This document shows, in pieces, positions 12,767 through 24,365 of a DNA stretch of 64,000 nt. The stretch is from Primulina eburnea (lineage: Eukaryota > Streptophyta > Magnoliopsida > Lamiales > Gesneriaceae). Within the stretch, counting starts at the first letter, position 1. Each line of letters starts with the position of its first letter. The stretch is taken from NCBI RefSeq assembly GCF_022965805.1, contig NC_133115.1, positions 29,379,321 to 29,443,320 of the forward strand, given 5' to 3'. The notes beneath the pieces were generated by a model. That model ran no database searches, was not told where the DNA came from, and was given only the letters and a program-made list of their open reading frames with translations. Position numbers and translations under genes: made by a program.

Positions 12767-13850
12767 TTTGATTATCTCGATCACTTTGTACGGGCCTTCC
12801 CATTTCAGATCAAGTTTACCTACCGGCCGCAAGATTTCTGCCATCCTCAAGACTAAGTCCCTTACTTGAAATGACCTATGCTTAACCTTGTTATTGTACG
12901 CTCAAGCCATTTGCCCTCTGCACCTTTCTGCACGGAGTGATGCTTTTTCCCTAAGCTTGTCCACGAGATCCAAAGATAATCTCATTGCTTTTTCATTATC
13001 CGCTAGAGTATAATTCTGGACTCTCATGGAATGTTCTCTTATTTCCTCGGGAGTCACTCCTTCTGCCCCATAAACCAAGTTGAAGGGTGATTCTCTGGTA
13101 GAGGTCCGTGACGTAGTCCTATAAGCCCATAGGGCACTCTGCAGTTCATCCACTCATTTGCCTTTGGCTGCGCCTAATCGGGTTTTGAGGTGCTGCAAGA
13201 TAGTACGATTTGTAACTTCAGTTTGTCCATTTGCTTGAGGGTTTCCTACTGAAGTGAACAATTTCTTGATGGAAAACCCCTTACACCACTTTCTTAACTT
13301 AAAACCTGAGAATTTTGCTCCATTATCCGAGACGAAGGCTTGTGCTATTCCAAACATACATATTATATTCTTTCACACAAAGTTTATTATGTCTCTTTCA
13401 GCTATCTTAGCTAAAGTTTCATCTTCCACCCACTTCGTGAAGTAATCGACGACAATGAGAAGGAACTTTCTCTGCCCAGAAGCTATTGGAAATGGTCCCA
13501 CAATATCCATTCTCCATTGCGCGAAAGGCAAGGGGCTCTCCAAGGGTTGTAAGAGCGTAGCTGGCTGATGATTGATATTTGCATGCTCTTGGCATGCATG
13601 ACATGTCTTACAAACTTTTCTACGCCACGCCTCATTGTAGGCTAGAAATATCCTTGTCGCAGAAATTTTCCGGCCAATGCCCTTCCTCCTAAATGATTCC
13701 CACAAACTCCTTCGTGAATCTCTCGAAGTACGTAATTAGCATTACTGGGAGCAAGACACTTCAATACGGTAAGTAGTAGCTTCTCTTGTACAACTCATTA
13801 TCTATTATTGTAAATCGAGCGGATCTTATCTGAAGCTTTCAAGCTGTAGA
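12767..13850 (-). pseudogene. Ty3/gypsy integrase fragment (Tat lineage)
   Basis: Minus-strand reading starts with a frameshifted zinc-binding region (LREIHEGVCGNHLGG, then CKTCHACQEHAN) near 13740-13560. The catalytic core follows: first Asp in WRMDIVGPFPIASG, second Asp in FVSDNGAKF, and Glu in NPQANGQTEVTNR. Next come ALWAYRTTSRTSTRESPF and a C-terminal segment (AYNNKVKHRSF, KWEGPYKVIE) ending near 12767. It is interrupted by in-frame stops at 13373-13375, 13154-13156 and 12902-12904, plus frame breaks in the zinc region. The family would join cDNA to chromosomal DNA; this copy is inactive. Confidence 0.85.
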
Positions 13851-13861
13851 GGGATCTTGTG

Positions 13862-13996
13862 GATGGGTCATGGGCTCTCTATCGAGCCTATTTTCCTTAA
13901 TTAATGGTCCATACCAATCTTTATAACCTTAATCAATTTTTAAATATGCCAAACTAATATTCATAAAAATAAAATCTTCTAGACTAATACCCATCA
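13862..13996 (-). repeat. truncated 5' LTR of the Tat-type element
   Basis: About 135 bp matching the outer part of the 3' LTR at 8320-8462, with a roughly 20-bp gap. It ends in CCCATCA directly before the right ATATC duplication. The inner side is fused to integrase sequence near 13860, which marks the deletion junction. Confidence 0.8.
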
Positions 13997-14895
13997 ATAT
14001 CTATACAAGCTTATTAAAGTTGACAGACTTAGGTAGTGTTTGCGAATGTTTTAAAAAATGATTGTGTGATTTTTTACAACCCTAGTATTTTATAAAGTAT
14101 GAGAGACTTGGACAAACTAGTTCATAGTGATGGTGTATTTTGTACAACTTAAACACACCCCTATCGAACAAAAAAATATTGTATTTTCATTTAATAAAAA
14201 AATATTATTAAAAATATATTTGTATAAATTTATAATTCACTTATAACTACCACTTCTTACCCACTTTTTTTTTTAAAACAAAATTATCTTTCTACTTGCC
14301 CCCATTGAGCCATATCATTATAACATGAAAAACTATTATAAAAAATCATAAATCTAAAAATAATAGAAAATAATCATATCTAAGTAATTATTCTAATAAC
14401 TTGTAAAATTTTTTTAAAGAAAATTCTAAAATATTTATATTTTAATACAATGTCTAGATTTTTTTTACATAAAAGTTATTTAACAACAAAAAATACAATA
14501 CATATGAACATATCATATATGCAAGTAAGTCTTATGTGAGACAATATCTGATATTTATATTTATAAGGTCGGTCAACCGATCTATATCTAAAATAAAAAA
14601 TTATATTTTTTATATAAAAACAATATTTTTCATGAGTCAGATCGAATAAGAAACTCATATAAAAAAATTAACCCATAAAACGATATTATATAAATTTTTG
14701 TGCTGATACAAAATGGTATCAATATAAATATTATATTGAAATCGGGGATGAAGCCTTATTTATCATCAAGGGCTATTTTTAATTATCAACAAAAGCTAAT
14801 TTTTAGCTGTTTCTATTTGTCGTCTACAATGATATTTAGCAGTTCCCATGTATTCTTGACTTCTTGTTGTACCCTCGGGGGTTCTTGGGATAAAA

Positions 14896-15090
14896 GGTGG
14901 AGCCACGTGGTTGATTACTCGGTTTTAGTTTGGGTGGCTCAATTTTTTTAAAAAAAAAATATATATGTACATTTTGTATAATTTTTTTGGAATAATATGA
15001 TATTAGTCCGAGTAGATCAATTAAAAATATTAAATGACTTTATAGTCTAAAATTCTAGTCCGAACAGAGTCATATTTTTGGCTCCGCCAC
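14896..15090. mobile_element. possible small MITE
   Basis: About 195 bp. The left end is GGTGGAGCCACG and the right end is TTGGCTCCGCCAC, which are imperfect inverted repeats. The interior is AT-rich and non-coding. No convincing target duplication was found, so the call is tentative. Confidence 0.3.
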
Positions 15091-16050
15091 TACTTGAGAT
15101 AATGCAATTTCTCAAGCAATTGTATTTTTTTCTCAACTAAGCAACTTTCTCACGTATCCCACTCGATACCCAATTTTCGGTATCTATACACGTCCCTAAC
15201 GGGTTGCGTAACCATTAGATTCCTGGACGTTGCCACGCTTAGCCACGTTTGCATATGTTTTAATTTAAACATATAATAACAAAACCTCTCATATATATGA
15301 TTTAAATTTGAAAGTCTAACTATATAAATAAAAAATGTATTTATTAAATCAAATAAGTATTTTTTAAAAAAATAAAAAATATATAAAAAAATATTAAATC
15401 ATACAAAATTATGATATAAATATACAACAATTTTTTTTAAACATAAACTATATCAAAATGTAAATAATATTTATTAATTATATATATTTTTAAAAAATTA
15501 AATTTTCGGGTAATCCATCATAATACGATTACTTTTCAACCCAAACGTGACTTTTTTGGTATTGAACCAAGTCGAGTTTGCGTATCATTCCTACTTTGAT
15601 ACTCAAAATTAAATCAACGATATTTAATAAGATTTATTATCTATCAAATCAAATCTAATCTATCTTCGGATATGATGAGGCCGAATTATGTAACAAACAC
15701 AATTTATTTATTTTCACAAATACTAGTGTCCTTTCACATGTTTTAATTTTTTTATATTAAATTATTATTATTTTAAATTTTGAGAGATTATATTAAAATA
15801 TAAATTTTTTAAACAAATTTATAATAATTTTTAAGTCATGAGTGAATGATTATTTAATTTAAAAATTCAAAAATATAGATATAAATAAATAAATATTTGA
15901 TTAGGATTTGATATAATACATATTAGATGCTAAGGTACACAAGTTTAATGATAATTTTTATTAAATAAAAACAAAACATTTTGTAATTTGAGAAAATATA
16001 TATTTCTAGTTTATAAAAAACATATAATGTCACCAAAACTATTTAATAGG

Positions 16051-16217
16051 TCTCTTGTGAGACGGTCTCACGAATCTTTATATGTTTGACGAGTCAACCT
16101 CACCAATATTCACAATAAAAAGTAATACTCTTAGCATAAATGGTAATACTTTTTCATGAATGACCCAAATAAGATATCCGTCTCACAAAGTACGACCTAT
16201 GAGACCGTCTCACACAA
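16051..16217. mobile_element. palindrome-ended MITE, copy 2
   Basis: Same orientation as copy 1 and better preserved: it opens with TTGTGAGACGGTCTCACGA and closes with TGAGACCGTCTCACACAA. About 550 bp upstream of the CLC TATA box. Confidence 0.7.
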
Positions 16218-16730
16218 ATTTTTGTTTTAATCTATAATATAAAATTTGTATTCACAATATTATAATTATCTTTTAATTTTATTTATATTAAATTCATTTT
16301 AAATTAGATTAATTTCTAGCACTGTATACCTCTATCTTTAGAAGTTAACCAAGCAACAAGAGATTGAGATTGACGCAACTCCAAAGCAGCACCTTGCCTT
16401 ATTCTGCAAATTCACATTCTCATTTGTATTTTTCCAACATCATCTTTCTCTTTTTCTTTTTCTTTTTCTTTTCCCCCATAATTCTCTTCTTTATTCTTTT
16501 TATTAAATCATCCGAGTTTCATACCGGAGTGCCCATCTCAAATTTAGGAACTCGCGATAGATATAAGATATTATTGAATCTTAAATTTATGAATTTGGTG
16601 TCGGACGAGCTGAAAATAATATATCTGTGAAACGGGTCAATCCGACTCATATTTGCCGTCAAATCAATATTTCGATATTAAAAGTACCATTTTTTGACGA
16701 GTTGGATGCGAGATTTAACGAAATCTATTC

Positions 16731-16738
16731 TATAAATA
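16731..16738 (+). promoter_or_regulatory. candidate TATA box of the CLC gene
   Basis: TATAAATA in the context ATTCTATAAATAAGAC, 372 bp before the CLC start codon. Transcription would be expected to start roughly 25-35 bp downstream, near 16760-16775. It was chosen because it is a full-consensus match in the last 700 bp before the gene. Confidence 0.45.
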
Positions 16739-16774
16739 AGACAGTTACTAAAGATAAACAGAGTTTTGCTTCCC

Positions 16775-17036
16775 ATGATCACCTCCGTCGTCGACGCAGT
16801 TATCTCCAGAGTCATTATCTAGGCGAATCCGATTCAAAACCAGCACAACATTTTGACCAACTAGTATAACCATATCGGGTGCCACCACAATTATTATCAT
16901 CACATGAAACAAATTCAAAGTTTCCGTTTTTCTTTCGGATAAACTTGAATTTTCACCCGTATCTTCACGTGAAGCATTGGCCTTGGGGCTAGGAAAAGAT
17001 CGTGTCTTTGTGTATATGTTGATCACTTGGTCGTGA
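16775..17036 (+). promoter_or_regulatory. three upstream ORFs in the predicted CLC leader
   Basis: If transcription starts near the TATA box at 16731, the leader carries three short ATG-started frames: 16775-16822 (15 codons plus TAG), 16904-16942 (12 codons plus TAA) and 17016-17036 (6 codons plus TGA). All end before the main ATG at 17110 and none overlaps it. Such frames often lower or condition translation in plants; any effect here is inference. Confidence 0.4.
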
Positions 17037-17109
17037 CCCGGAGATTGGATTGAGAAAAATTTCGTTGTCTTGTTTTGATCATTTTATTTTTCTGGGATTT
17101 GATTGATAT

Positions 17110-20100
17110 ATGGCTCTTCATCGTGATGATGATGATGGTTTTATCCAATCTGGAGGAGGGGACATCGAGAATCGTGGGGAGAGAATGTCATTCGACAGAA
17201 GAGAAAGCGACGCGTCGTGGGAAGGAGACGTGTCGGGGCCGTTGCTGGGTTTGAACAGCAGAATCAACACCACTTCCCAGATTGCCGTTGTTGGCGCCAA
17301 AGTTTATCCAATTGAAAGCCTGGATTATGAGTATGATTCAATGTTTCTGTGTCTCACCGAAAAATACTTTAAGGATTATTTGTTGTGTCAAGTTATTTTA
17401 TTATTTGAACATGTTTGAAACTCACTGATTACTCAAAAAGCTTAATCTTGGACTCATACATGTGTGTATTGTAAGATAATTTCCGAGATCTTGATAACTT
17501 CTTCTTTTAATTCATGAACTTCGTTAGAGCCACAGAAGGGCAAACAAGGATGGTACCAATTAAGACTTAGGTGTCCATTTAATGTGTTTTGGGAGACGAA
17601 GCATGTATCTTTTAGAAAAATTAGAAGTAGATTCATTTTTTTCTATATGAGGTGAGGGAAGTTGCTCCTTCCCGACGGTTCCGCCACCGGGGGGGAAGTA
17701 CTGTCGAAAAGGATTCTTCTATAGAGGTATAACAAATTAAACACACGTGGGATTCTATTCATTCCATATATGTATAAGCAACAATTAAGTTCGAAAATCT
17801 TGGTTCTCTGGGTTGGTAGGACTTGAAGAGGTCAATGCATTCGATTTCACTTCTCATTTGGAATTTAGTACTTTTGTGCAACATTTACATTTTAGTAATG
17901 CACGGTTTATAGATTCATAGGCAAGCCTAAAACTAGCCTAAAACTACTAGTTCTATAGTCCTTCATTCTCATGAGCTTGTTTGTTTTGTAAAGAAAATAA
18001 AATAACCTCTGATTCAATTTATTGCTACTATTTTGCAGGATTATTGAAAATGAACTCATTAAGCAGGATTGGAGATCTAGGAAAAGGGTTGAAATTTTTC
18101 AGTATATTTTTCTTAAATGGACACTTGCTCTTCTCATCGGACTACTCACTGGTCTTGTTGGTTTCTTCAATAATCTCACAGTTGAAAACGTTGCTGGTTT
18201 TAAGCTTCAAGTTGCCAATAATTTGATGCTCAAGAATCAGTAAGCTCCACTCGTACTTGTTTTTTAGAATTACATAAATGAAATAAATTTGCTGATTAGT
18301 TGTACTGTGCTGATTCTAGTAAATATATCGTCGCCACAATCTTCTATCTAAAATGTTTTTTTAGGAGTCTTCTATCTGATATGTCGAGCCTGCTCTTAAG
18401 GTAATGATAGATGTTTAACATGGACTATGACACAAAACGACCAAAAATGAGGCTGAGATCCACATCAAGAATGAAGCTGATCTTTAACATGTAATGTTCT
18501 CTCATATTGTCAAAGAAGGTAACATCATGGTGGATACATTTGCAAATTTGGCAATTGTGGAAAGAAGGTTTGATTTTTCTTTGGAAAAGTTCCTTAATCG
18601 GACATCTGCACCTTATCAAAACTATATATAATTGGTTTTCCTTTTATTACAAATATTTAATGGTGTTGTTTTCTTTCGTGGCAATTTTGGACTATTCCCT
18701 TCTAATATATGTTGTTCCTTTTCTTGCCACGCACTAATAGGGGATACATGATTGACCAATTGTTTATGCTGAGAAGGTGTTCTTAAAAATGTACTTCTTT
18801 AAAATTTTAGCAGATTATTTGAAGAATGTTCTGAAACGCTTTTGGACAGTTCTATTTAGGTTTCTTGTACCTTTATTCTCATGAAGTTTGAGGATGAAAA
18901 CACAGTTAACACGGCAGAAGGATTTTCTTTGATCTGTATATTGTTGAAATTAATGATTGATTCATCTGCTGCTAATTCAATAAGAACAAAGAATTTTTAT
19001 TCTAACGCAGGCCTTTACCAGCATTTGCAACATATGCCGGTTTGAATTTGATTTTGGCAATTTGTGCTGCAGCACTATGTGCCTTTATTGCCCCGGCAGC
19101 TGCTGGTTCTGGAATCCCGGAGGTGAAAGCTTATCTTAATGGCATAGATGCTCATTCCATTTTGGCTCCAAGTACCCTACTTGTAAAGGTTTGTAGGACT
19201 TTCTGTTTGCGATACTTTTCTTTAAAATCGTGCAATTTCCAAACATCATGTATCAATCTCTCTTACCAAGGGAATTTGTTACTTCTAAGAGAGGTCTTCA
19301 CGTGTCTAACTGAATATATGAGCTAATAACTGCCAACATTTTCTCCGTGCACAAAAGTCGTGTCAATTTTAGAGATGTTCGTGTTAAACTAATTGTTTGA
19401 AGCTATCTTGCATGGATAAGAGTATGGGTATCGTATCGAATACGACACGGATACGACGATATGACAAATTTTGAAAATATCTGACACGATACGGCTGAGA
19501 TACAACAATGATTAAAAAATATATATAAATTTAGTATTAAAAATTATAGAGGATGTTATGGAGCTGTAAGATTGAAATGCAGGTTTAGGGTTCAACGCAC
19601 CTAGGGAACGTGGCTAGGGTTCATGGCTGGCTAGGGTCGTGAGGCTAGGTCTAGTTCACTGGCTAGAGTCGCGCGCGCTGGCTAGGGTTCGCCTCTGGAG
19701 CCACGCGTGCTGCTAGGGTTCGCTAGTTAGAGTCGCGCTCGGCTAGGGTTCGTGGCTGCCCAGTGTCGGGCGGCTAGGTTTCATTGTCAATGCGAGACTA
19801 GGGTCGCGAGGCTGGCTAGGTCAAAGCAGGCAAGTTCGATTCCATTTTTGTAATTTAACCCCTAAAACTTTTAAATGTGCAATTTCGTCAAAACGTATCC
19901 CCGCCGTGTTCGAGACTTAGGCTGGTCAAACCTACAAAATATCAACGACACAAATTTTGCCATGCCGATAATATTTGTGCTACATAGGTTTGAAGCAAAT
20001 GTTTTGGATAAATACACAAATAGAACTGAATTTTGATTTGCATGTTCTTGTTAGAACTTGCTTGCCTTGCCTCACTTATAAGGCTTTGATTTTTCATTAA

Positions 20101-22954
20101 TAAAGCAAGATGAATTCGAACTTTTTGTAGATTTTTGGTTCTATTCTTGGAGTTTCCGCTGGCTTTGTTGTTGGTAAGGAAGGACCAATGGTTCATACTG
20201 GTGCATGTATAGCAAACTTTCTTGGACAGGGAGGGTCTCGCAAATATCATCTGACTTTGAAATGGCTCAGATACTTCAAAAATGATCGAGATCGAAGGGA
20301 TTTGATTACTTGTGGGGCAGCTGCTGGTGTGGCTGCTGCTTTCCGTGCCCCAGTTGGAGGTGTTCTTTTTGCTCTTGAAGAAGCAGCATCGTGGTATCCA
20401 TCCTCTCCCTGACTCTTCATGCAAGTCTTATTCTTTCAATTATGGCTTTGAACTATGCTGAATATATATACTCTATCGATAAAGTGAATGACATTTTTGT
20501 ATTACGGAAATGTATGATCAAGGTTATTTTCTATGCTGGTTGCTTCCATTTTTCCCCCTGCTAAAAAAATAAATCATAACAATAAAACAATTGAATCTAA
20601 AACCTTGAAGTTTGGGTCATGATACAATGGAATTTAACAAAAACAAATGAAATAATATTTCACTTTTTTGTGGCCCTCCTTGCGAACCTGATGTGGGTAC
20701 TGCGTATTTGCTACTCATCTGAGCCTCTTTACTCAGTTACATGTGAATAAGATATTGCTCAAGAAAAAATCTTTATTCTAAAACAAGTAGATACAAGAAA
20801 TAGCAGCAGCTGGAGCGAACCTTTAAAGCAGCTGCTGTTAGAAAATGTTGCTGCGAACCATTTTTGTCATGGGGTATGTCTTTGTTTTGAGAATGATCTA
20901 AAAGAGCACTCAATTGTATTGCCTCGCTGAATAATGACATCAATGATGTTTTGAAGAAAATTGATTGTTTTCTTAAGCTAAATTTACATAAACAGGTTTT
21001 TGCTCAAATTTCTTTGATTCTACCAAGTTATGAACTCATATTTTATGGTTTTAGGTGGCGGAGTACTCTTCTTTGGAGGACCTTCTTCACAACTGCCGTT
21101 GTTGCGGTGGTGCTGAGATCTCTCACACAATTTTGTCGCAGTGGTAAATGTGGACTGTTTGGACAAGGAGGTTTAATTATGTTTGATGTAAATTCCGAGA
21201 TCCCTGCTTATAACACCCCAGATCTTCTTGCGGTTATATTCATTGGGGTTCTTGGAGGCATTTTTGGCAGCATTTACAATTATCTTGTGGACAAGGTCTT
21301 GAGAACTTATAGCTTCATCAACGAGTATGCAAGTTTACCTCTCTTCTCTTAGCACTAATATACTGATAAGCAAGAAAATCTATTTATTTTGATAACCAAA
21401 AAGATCTAACTAATAACAACCATTTCCTGTCTTACATTGGTGAATGAATTATGCTCAAGGTTTACCGAAAGGGAAATTATGCATAAACTTGAAATTTAAT
21501 ACACCCATGCTGACTTGTGTTTGTTTTATCTGTTGTCATTACAATTTGATACCATATTCTATAGATCATCTGTTATCATTTTGTGTATTACTGCATTTAT
21601 TTTTGAATAATTGATTTATACTGTCACAGGATATTTATCAATCTTCTACCTTATTCAACAATTACATGCAGGAAAGGCCCTACATTCAAGATCCTACTTG
21701 TCATGTCTATATCCCTTTTAACCTCTTGTTGTGCCTTTGGCCTTCCTTGGATTGTTCCGTGCACCCCATGCCCTAGTGGCTTGCAAGAAGAGTGCCCCAC
21801 GATAAGCCGTTCTGGCAACTACAAAAGCTTCCAATGTCAGCCCGGATACTACAATGATCTTACTTCCCTTTTCTTTAACACCAACGATGATGCCATCCGC
21901 AACCTGTTTAGTTCTGGAAGCAAGAAGGAATTTCAGATATCCTCACTGTTTATATTCTTTATTGGTACATACTGCCTTGGGATTGCTACTTACGGTATTG
22001 CTATCCCTTCTGGGCTCTTTATTCCTGTCATCCTTGCTGGTGCCTCCTATGGCCGTCTCGTAGGAAGACTCTTGGGATCAGTGTCAAATCTTGATGTTGG
22101 GCTCTTCGCGATACTTGGAGCTGCTTCTTTCCTTGGTGGCACGATGAGAATGACAGTGTCTATTTGTGTGATACTCTTGGAGCTCACCAATGATCTATTA
22201 ATGCTACCGTTAGTGATGCTTGTTCTTCTCATTTCAAAAACTGTGGCTGATAGTTTCAATAAGGGTGTGTACGACCAAATCTTGAAACTGAAAGGTTTAC
22301 CTTATATGGAAGCTCATGCTGAACCATACATGAGACATTTAGTTGCTGGTGATGTTTGTTCTGGTCCATTGATAGCATTTTCTGGTGTTGAAAAGGTGGG
22401 TAATATTCACCATGCTCTAGAAATGACTGGGCACAATGCCTTTCCTGTGATCGACGGCCCCCCATTCTGCGATGCACCAGAACTATGTGGGCTGGTTTTG
22501 AGGTCCCATCTACTTGTTCTACTCAAAAGAAAGAAATTCACTAAGAGCAAGATCTTGTCCGGTTCAGAAATCCTTAGAACTTTTCGCGCGTTTGATTTCG
22601 CCAAGGCTGGATCAGGAAAAGGGCTTAAAGTTGAGGATTTAGAACTCAGTGAAGAGGAAATGGAGATGTATGTTGATCTCCATCCAATCACTAATACATC
22701 TCCATACACAGTAGTGGAGACCATGTCTCTAGCCAAAGCTGCTGTTCTCTTTCGAGAACTCGGCCTCAGACACCTGTGTGTTGTCCCAAAGAAACCAGGG
22801 GTAAGTGACACAAACTTTTAATGATTTTTCTTCTCTAACTTCTTTAACATATCTGTATTTGCAGCGGCCTCCGATCGTTGGGATTTTGACGAGGCACGAC
22901 TTGATGCCTGAGCATGTTCTGGGACTCTACCCTCAACTTATTCCTCACAAGTAG
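17110..22954 (+). CDS. CLC-c: CLC-type vacuolar anion channel/exchanger, CLC-c type
   Basis: Complete seven-exon gene: 17110-17330, 18039-18239, 19011-19188, 20131-20393, 21055-21324, 21672-22800, 22865-22954 (TAG). It encodes 783 residues, against about 779 for Arabidopsis CLC-c, which it follows almost throughout. Plant CLC proteins move chloride or nitrate across the tonoplast, some with proton exchange. Visible landmarks: N-terminal GPLLGL (possible dileucine sorting signal), NTTSQIAVVGAKVYPIESLDYE, selectivity loop GSGIPE (Ser about 174), gating glutamate in GKEGP (Glu about 217), proton glutamate in ALEEAASWW (Glu about 284), GIAIPSGLFIPV, and two C-terminal CBS domains (about 565-660 and 710-775) ending LTRHDLMPEHVLGLYP. 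Serine rather than proline in the loop is the CLC-c state. The ATG at 17110 heads the acidic family-like N terminus. Intron 3 holds a GC-rich insertion (19437-19912). Confidence 0.96.
19437..19912. repeat. GC-rich insertion with tandem GGCTAGGGTTCG motif in CLC intron 3
   Basis: The ends are imperfect inverted repeats of 19 bp (CGAATACGACACGGATACG at 19437-19455 against the complement of 19894-19912, 15 of 19 matching). The middle, about 19600-19830, is a variable minisatellite of GGCTAGGGTTCG and GGCTAGGGTCGCG units, far richer in GC and CpG than the surrounding intron. There is no coding frame. It may be a small transposable element; no clear target duplication was found. Confidence 0.5.
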
Positions 22955-24365
22955 CCATGGTAACTGCTTGGCTTTTGATTCTTTATGTGAGTGAGAAGGG
23001 ATTGACCTGCAAGTTCCGAGGCTTTACTTGTGAAATCAGTCTATTCTCAACTTTCACATTCATCAAAAGATTCAATGTACATCATACTCATTACTGAATA
23101 TATTACTATGAAACTTTTTTTTTTTTTAATCTGTTACAATCCCATGAATGATCAATTCGTTGGCAAATTGGGTTGCAGAATGTTGAATTGTCTTAAATCT
23201 TTGCCTAAATTAATAATGTATTTAAATATTTTATCTTTTTAAATATAAAAAATCACTAAATGATGAGGTGGTTAATGTTGTTGGTCCTAATTTCAATCAA
23301 ATTTTACATATTTTAATAGTAAAAAAATATGTAGGTCGCATTTTATTATTAATAATTGACGTTGTTTATCACGCAATGCAGATCTGAATTAAAAATATTT
23401 TTGTTAAATTCATAGAGATCATATCGAAAAATAAAAACCAAAGTATTTTATAATATTTTTTTTTTTATGTTAGACCCATTTTTAATAAGATTCCGGCTAG
23501 AAGCATACAAATACTATAATGTGCTTCTCAATAGCGATAATTGAAAAATTTAAAAGGATATATAAATATAAATGAATGTTTTATTGAGATATGATAATCA
23601 CATATAAATTTAATTTTACTAAAATATGTTTTTATTATATTTTTTTATTAAATGAAGATTAAAATATGTATTTTTTGTTTATAAAAAATTAAACAATGAC
23701 CTCAAAATTAGTTATTTTATGCCTCTCATATATTGTAATATAATATAAATACATATATACTGATTGTTTATACTTTTGTCAATAAATAACATAATTAACA
23801 AAATTATAATGCCTAAATTGTATCACATGCACACAATCAACTATGGTAAGTGGTATAGATGAATCCGGAATATATACAAACTCTCATGAGACTGTTTCAT
23901 ATGTCATTTTTTTGAGATAAATCTTTTATTCAACTCGATCTATGAATTTTTTTTATTTTTTATATCAAAATTATTATTTTTTTTATTATTGATATAGATC
24001 GAGATATTATTTTTCAAAATTATATATCGACCCAAATTGAAATAAAAAATAAACTATATTTGTTCAAGTTCGATTGTTTTTTCCAACTTAAATTTCAAAA
24101 TTTATTCAGTAAATATTTGGATTTGAGCTCAAGTTTGATGTCTGTCAATTAAAAAAATTATTAAAGATATATTCGGAAACGTTATTAATTCATATGAGCA
24201 AGGCTCCCTCAGCTTGGGGTGGCGCACACACAAAGAGCTAGCTAATGTACTTTGGTTGGCGCCTCTCATTTCAAATTCATCCTTAATCAAAGCAATCTCA
24301 CAAAGATTGGAACCCTATTTTTGTAATCATTCCAGGTGTCGTCGAAATTCCTTGAAATACATAAG
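22955..24365. other. CLC-MAD1 intergenic region
   Basis: 3' flank of the CLC gene and 5' flank of MAD1. AT-rich with long A/T runs. A decayed relative of the palindrome-ended MITE may lie near 23881-24010 (CTCATGAGACTGTTTCAT, GATATAGATCGAGAT). No convincing TATA box was found close to the MAD1 start. Confidence 0.4.

Larger units (their letters stand above)
8024..13996 (-). mobile_element. Tat/Retand-type Ty3/gypsy LTR element, internally deleted
   Basis: Element of 5,973 bp flanked by a perfect 5-bp target duplication ATATC (8019-8023 and 13997-14001). Its outer ends on the plus strand are TGATG and CATCA, proper LTR termini. Minus-strand order: a remnant of the 5' LTR (13862-13996), then immediately integrase coding sequence, an opposite-strand additional ORF, a purine-rich tract next to the 3' LTR (8463-8479 read on the minus strand), and the 3' LTR (8024-8462). 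Most of the 5' LTR, the primer site, gag, protease, RT and RNase H are absent, so one large internal deletion has occurred. An antisense ORF between pol and the 3' LTR is known from the Tat lineage. It cannot move by itself. Confidence 0.85.
14002..16730. other. AT-rich intergenic DNA upstream of the CLC gene
   Basis: No gene seen. It contains one clear MITE (16051-16217) and one possible MITE (about 14896-15090). A faint relative of the palindrome-ended family lies near 14526-14655 (ATGTGAGACAATATC, then CATGAGTCAGATCGAATAAGA). Confidence 0.5.

Noticed and set aside
22407..22811. 134-codon minus-strand frame opposite the CLC gene
   Set aside because: Complement of the conserved CBS-domain exon, with no similarity of its own.
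22801..22821. CLC exon 6 reading through into a stop at 22819-22821 as an alternative C terminus
   Set aside because: A consensus GTAAGT donor at 22801 and exon 7, which encodes the conserved end of the second CBS domain, make splicing the clear reading.
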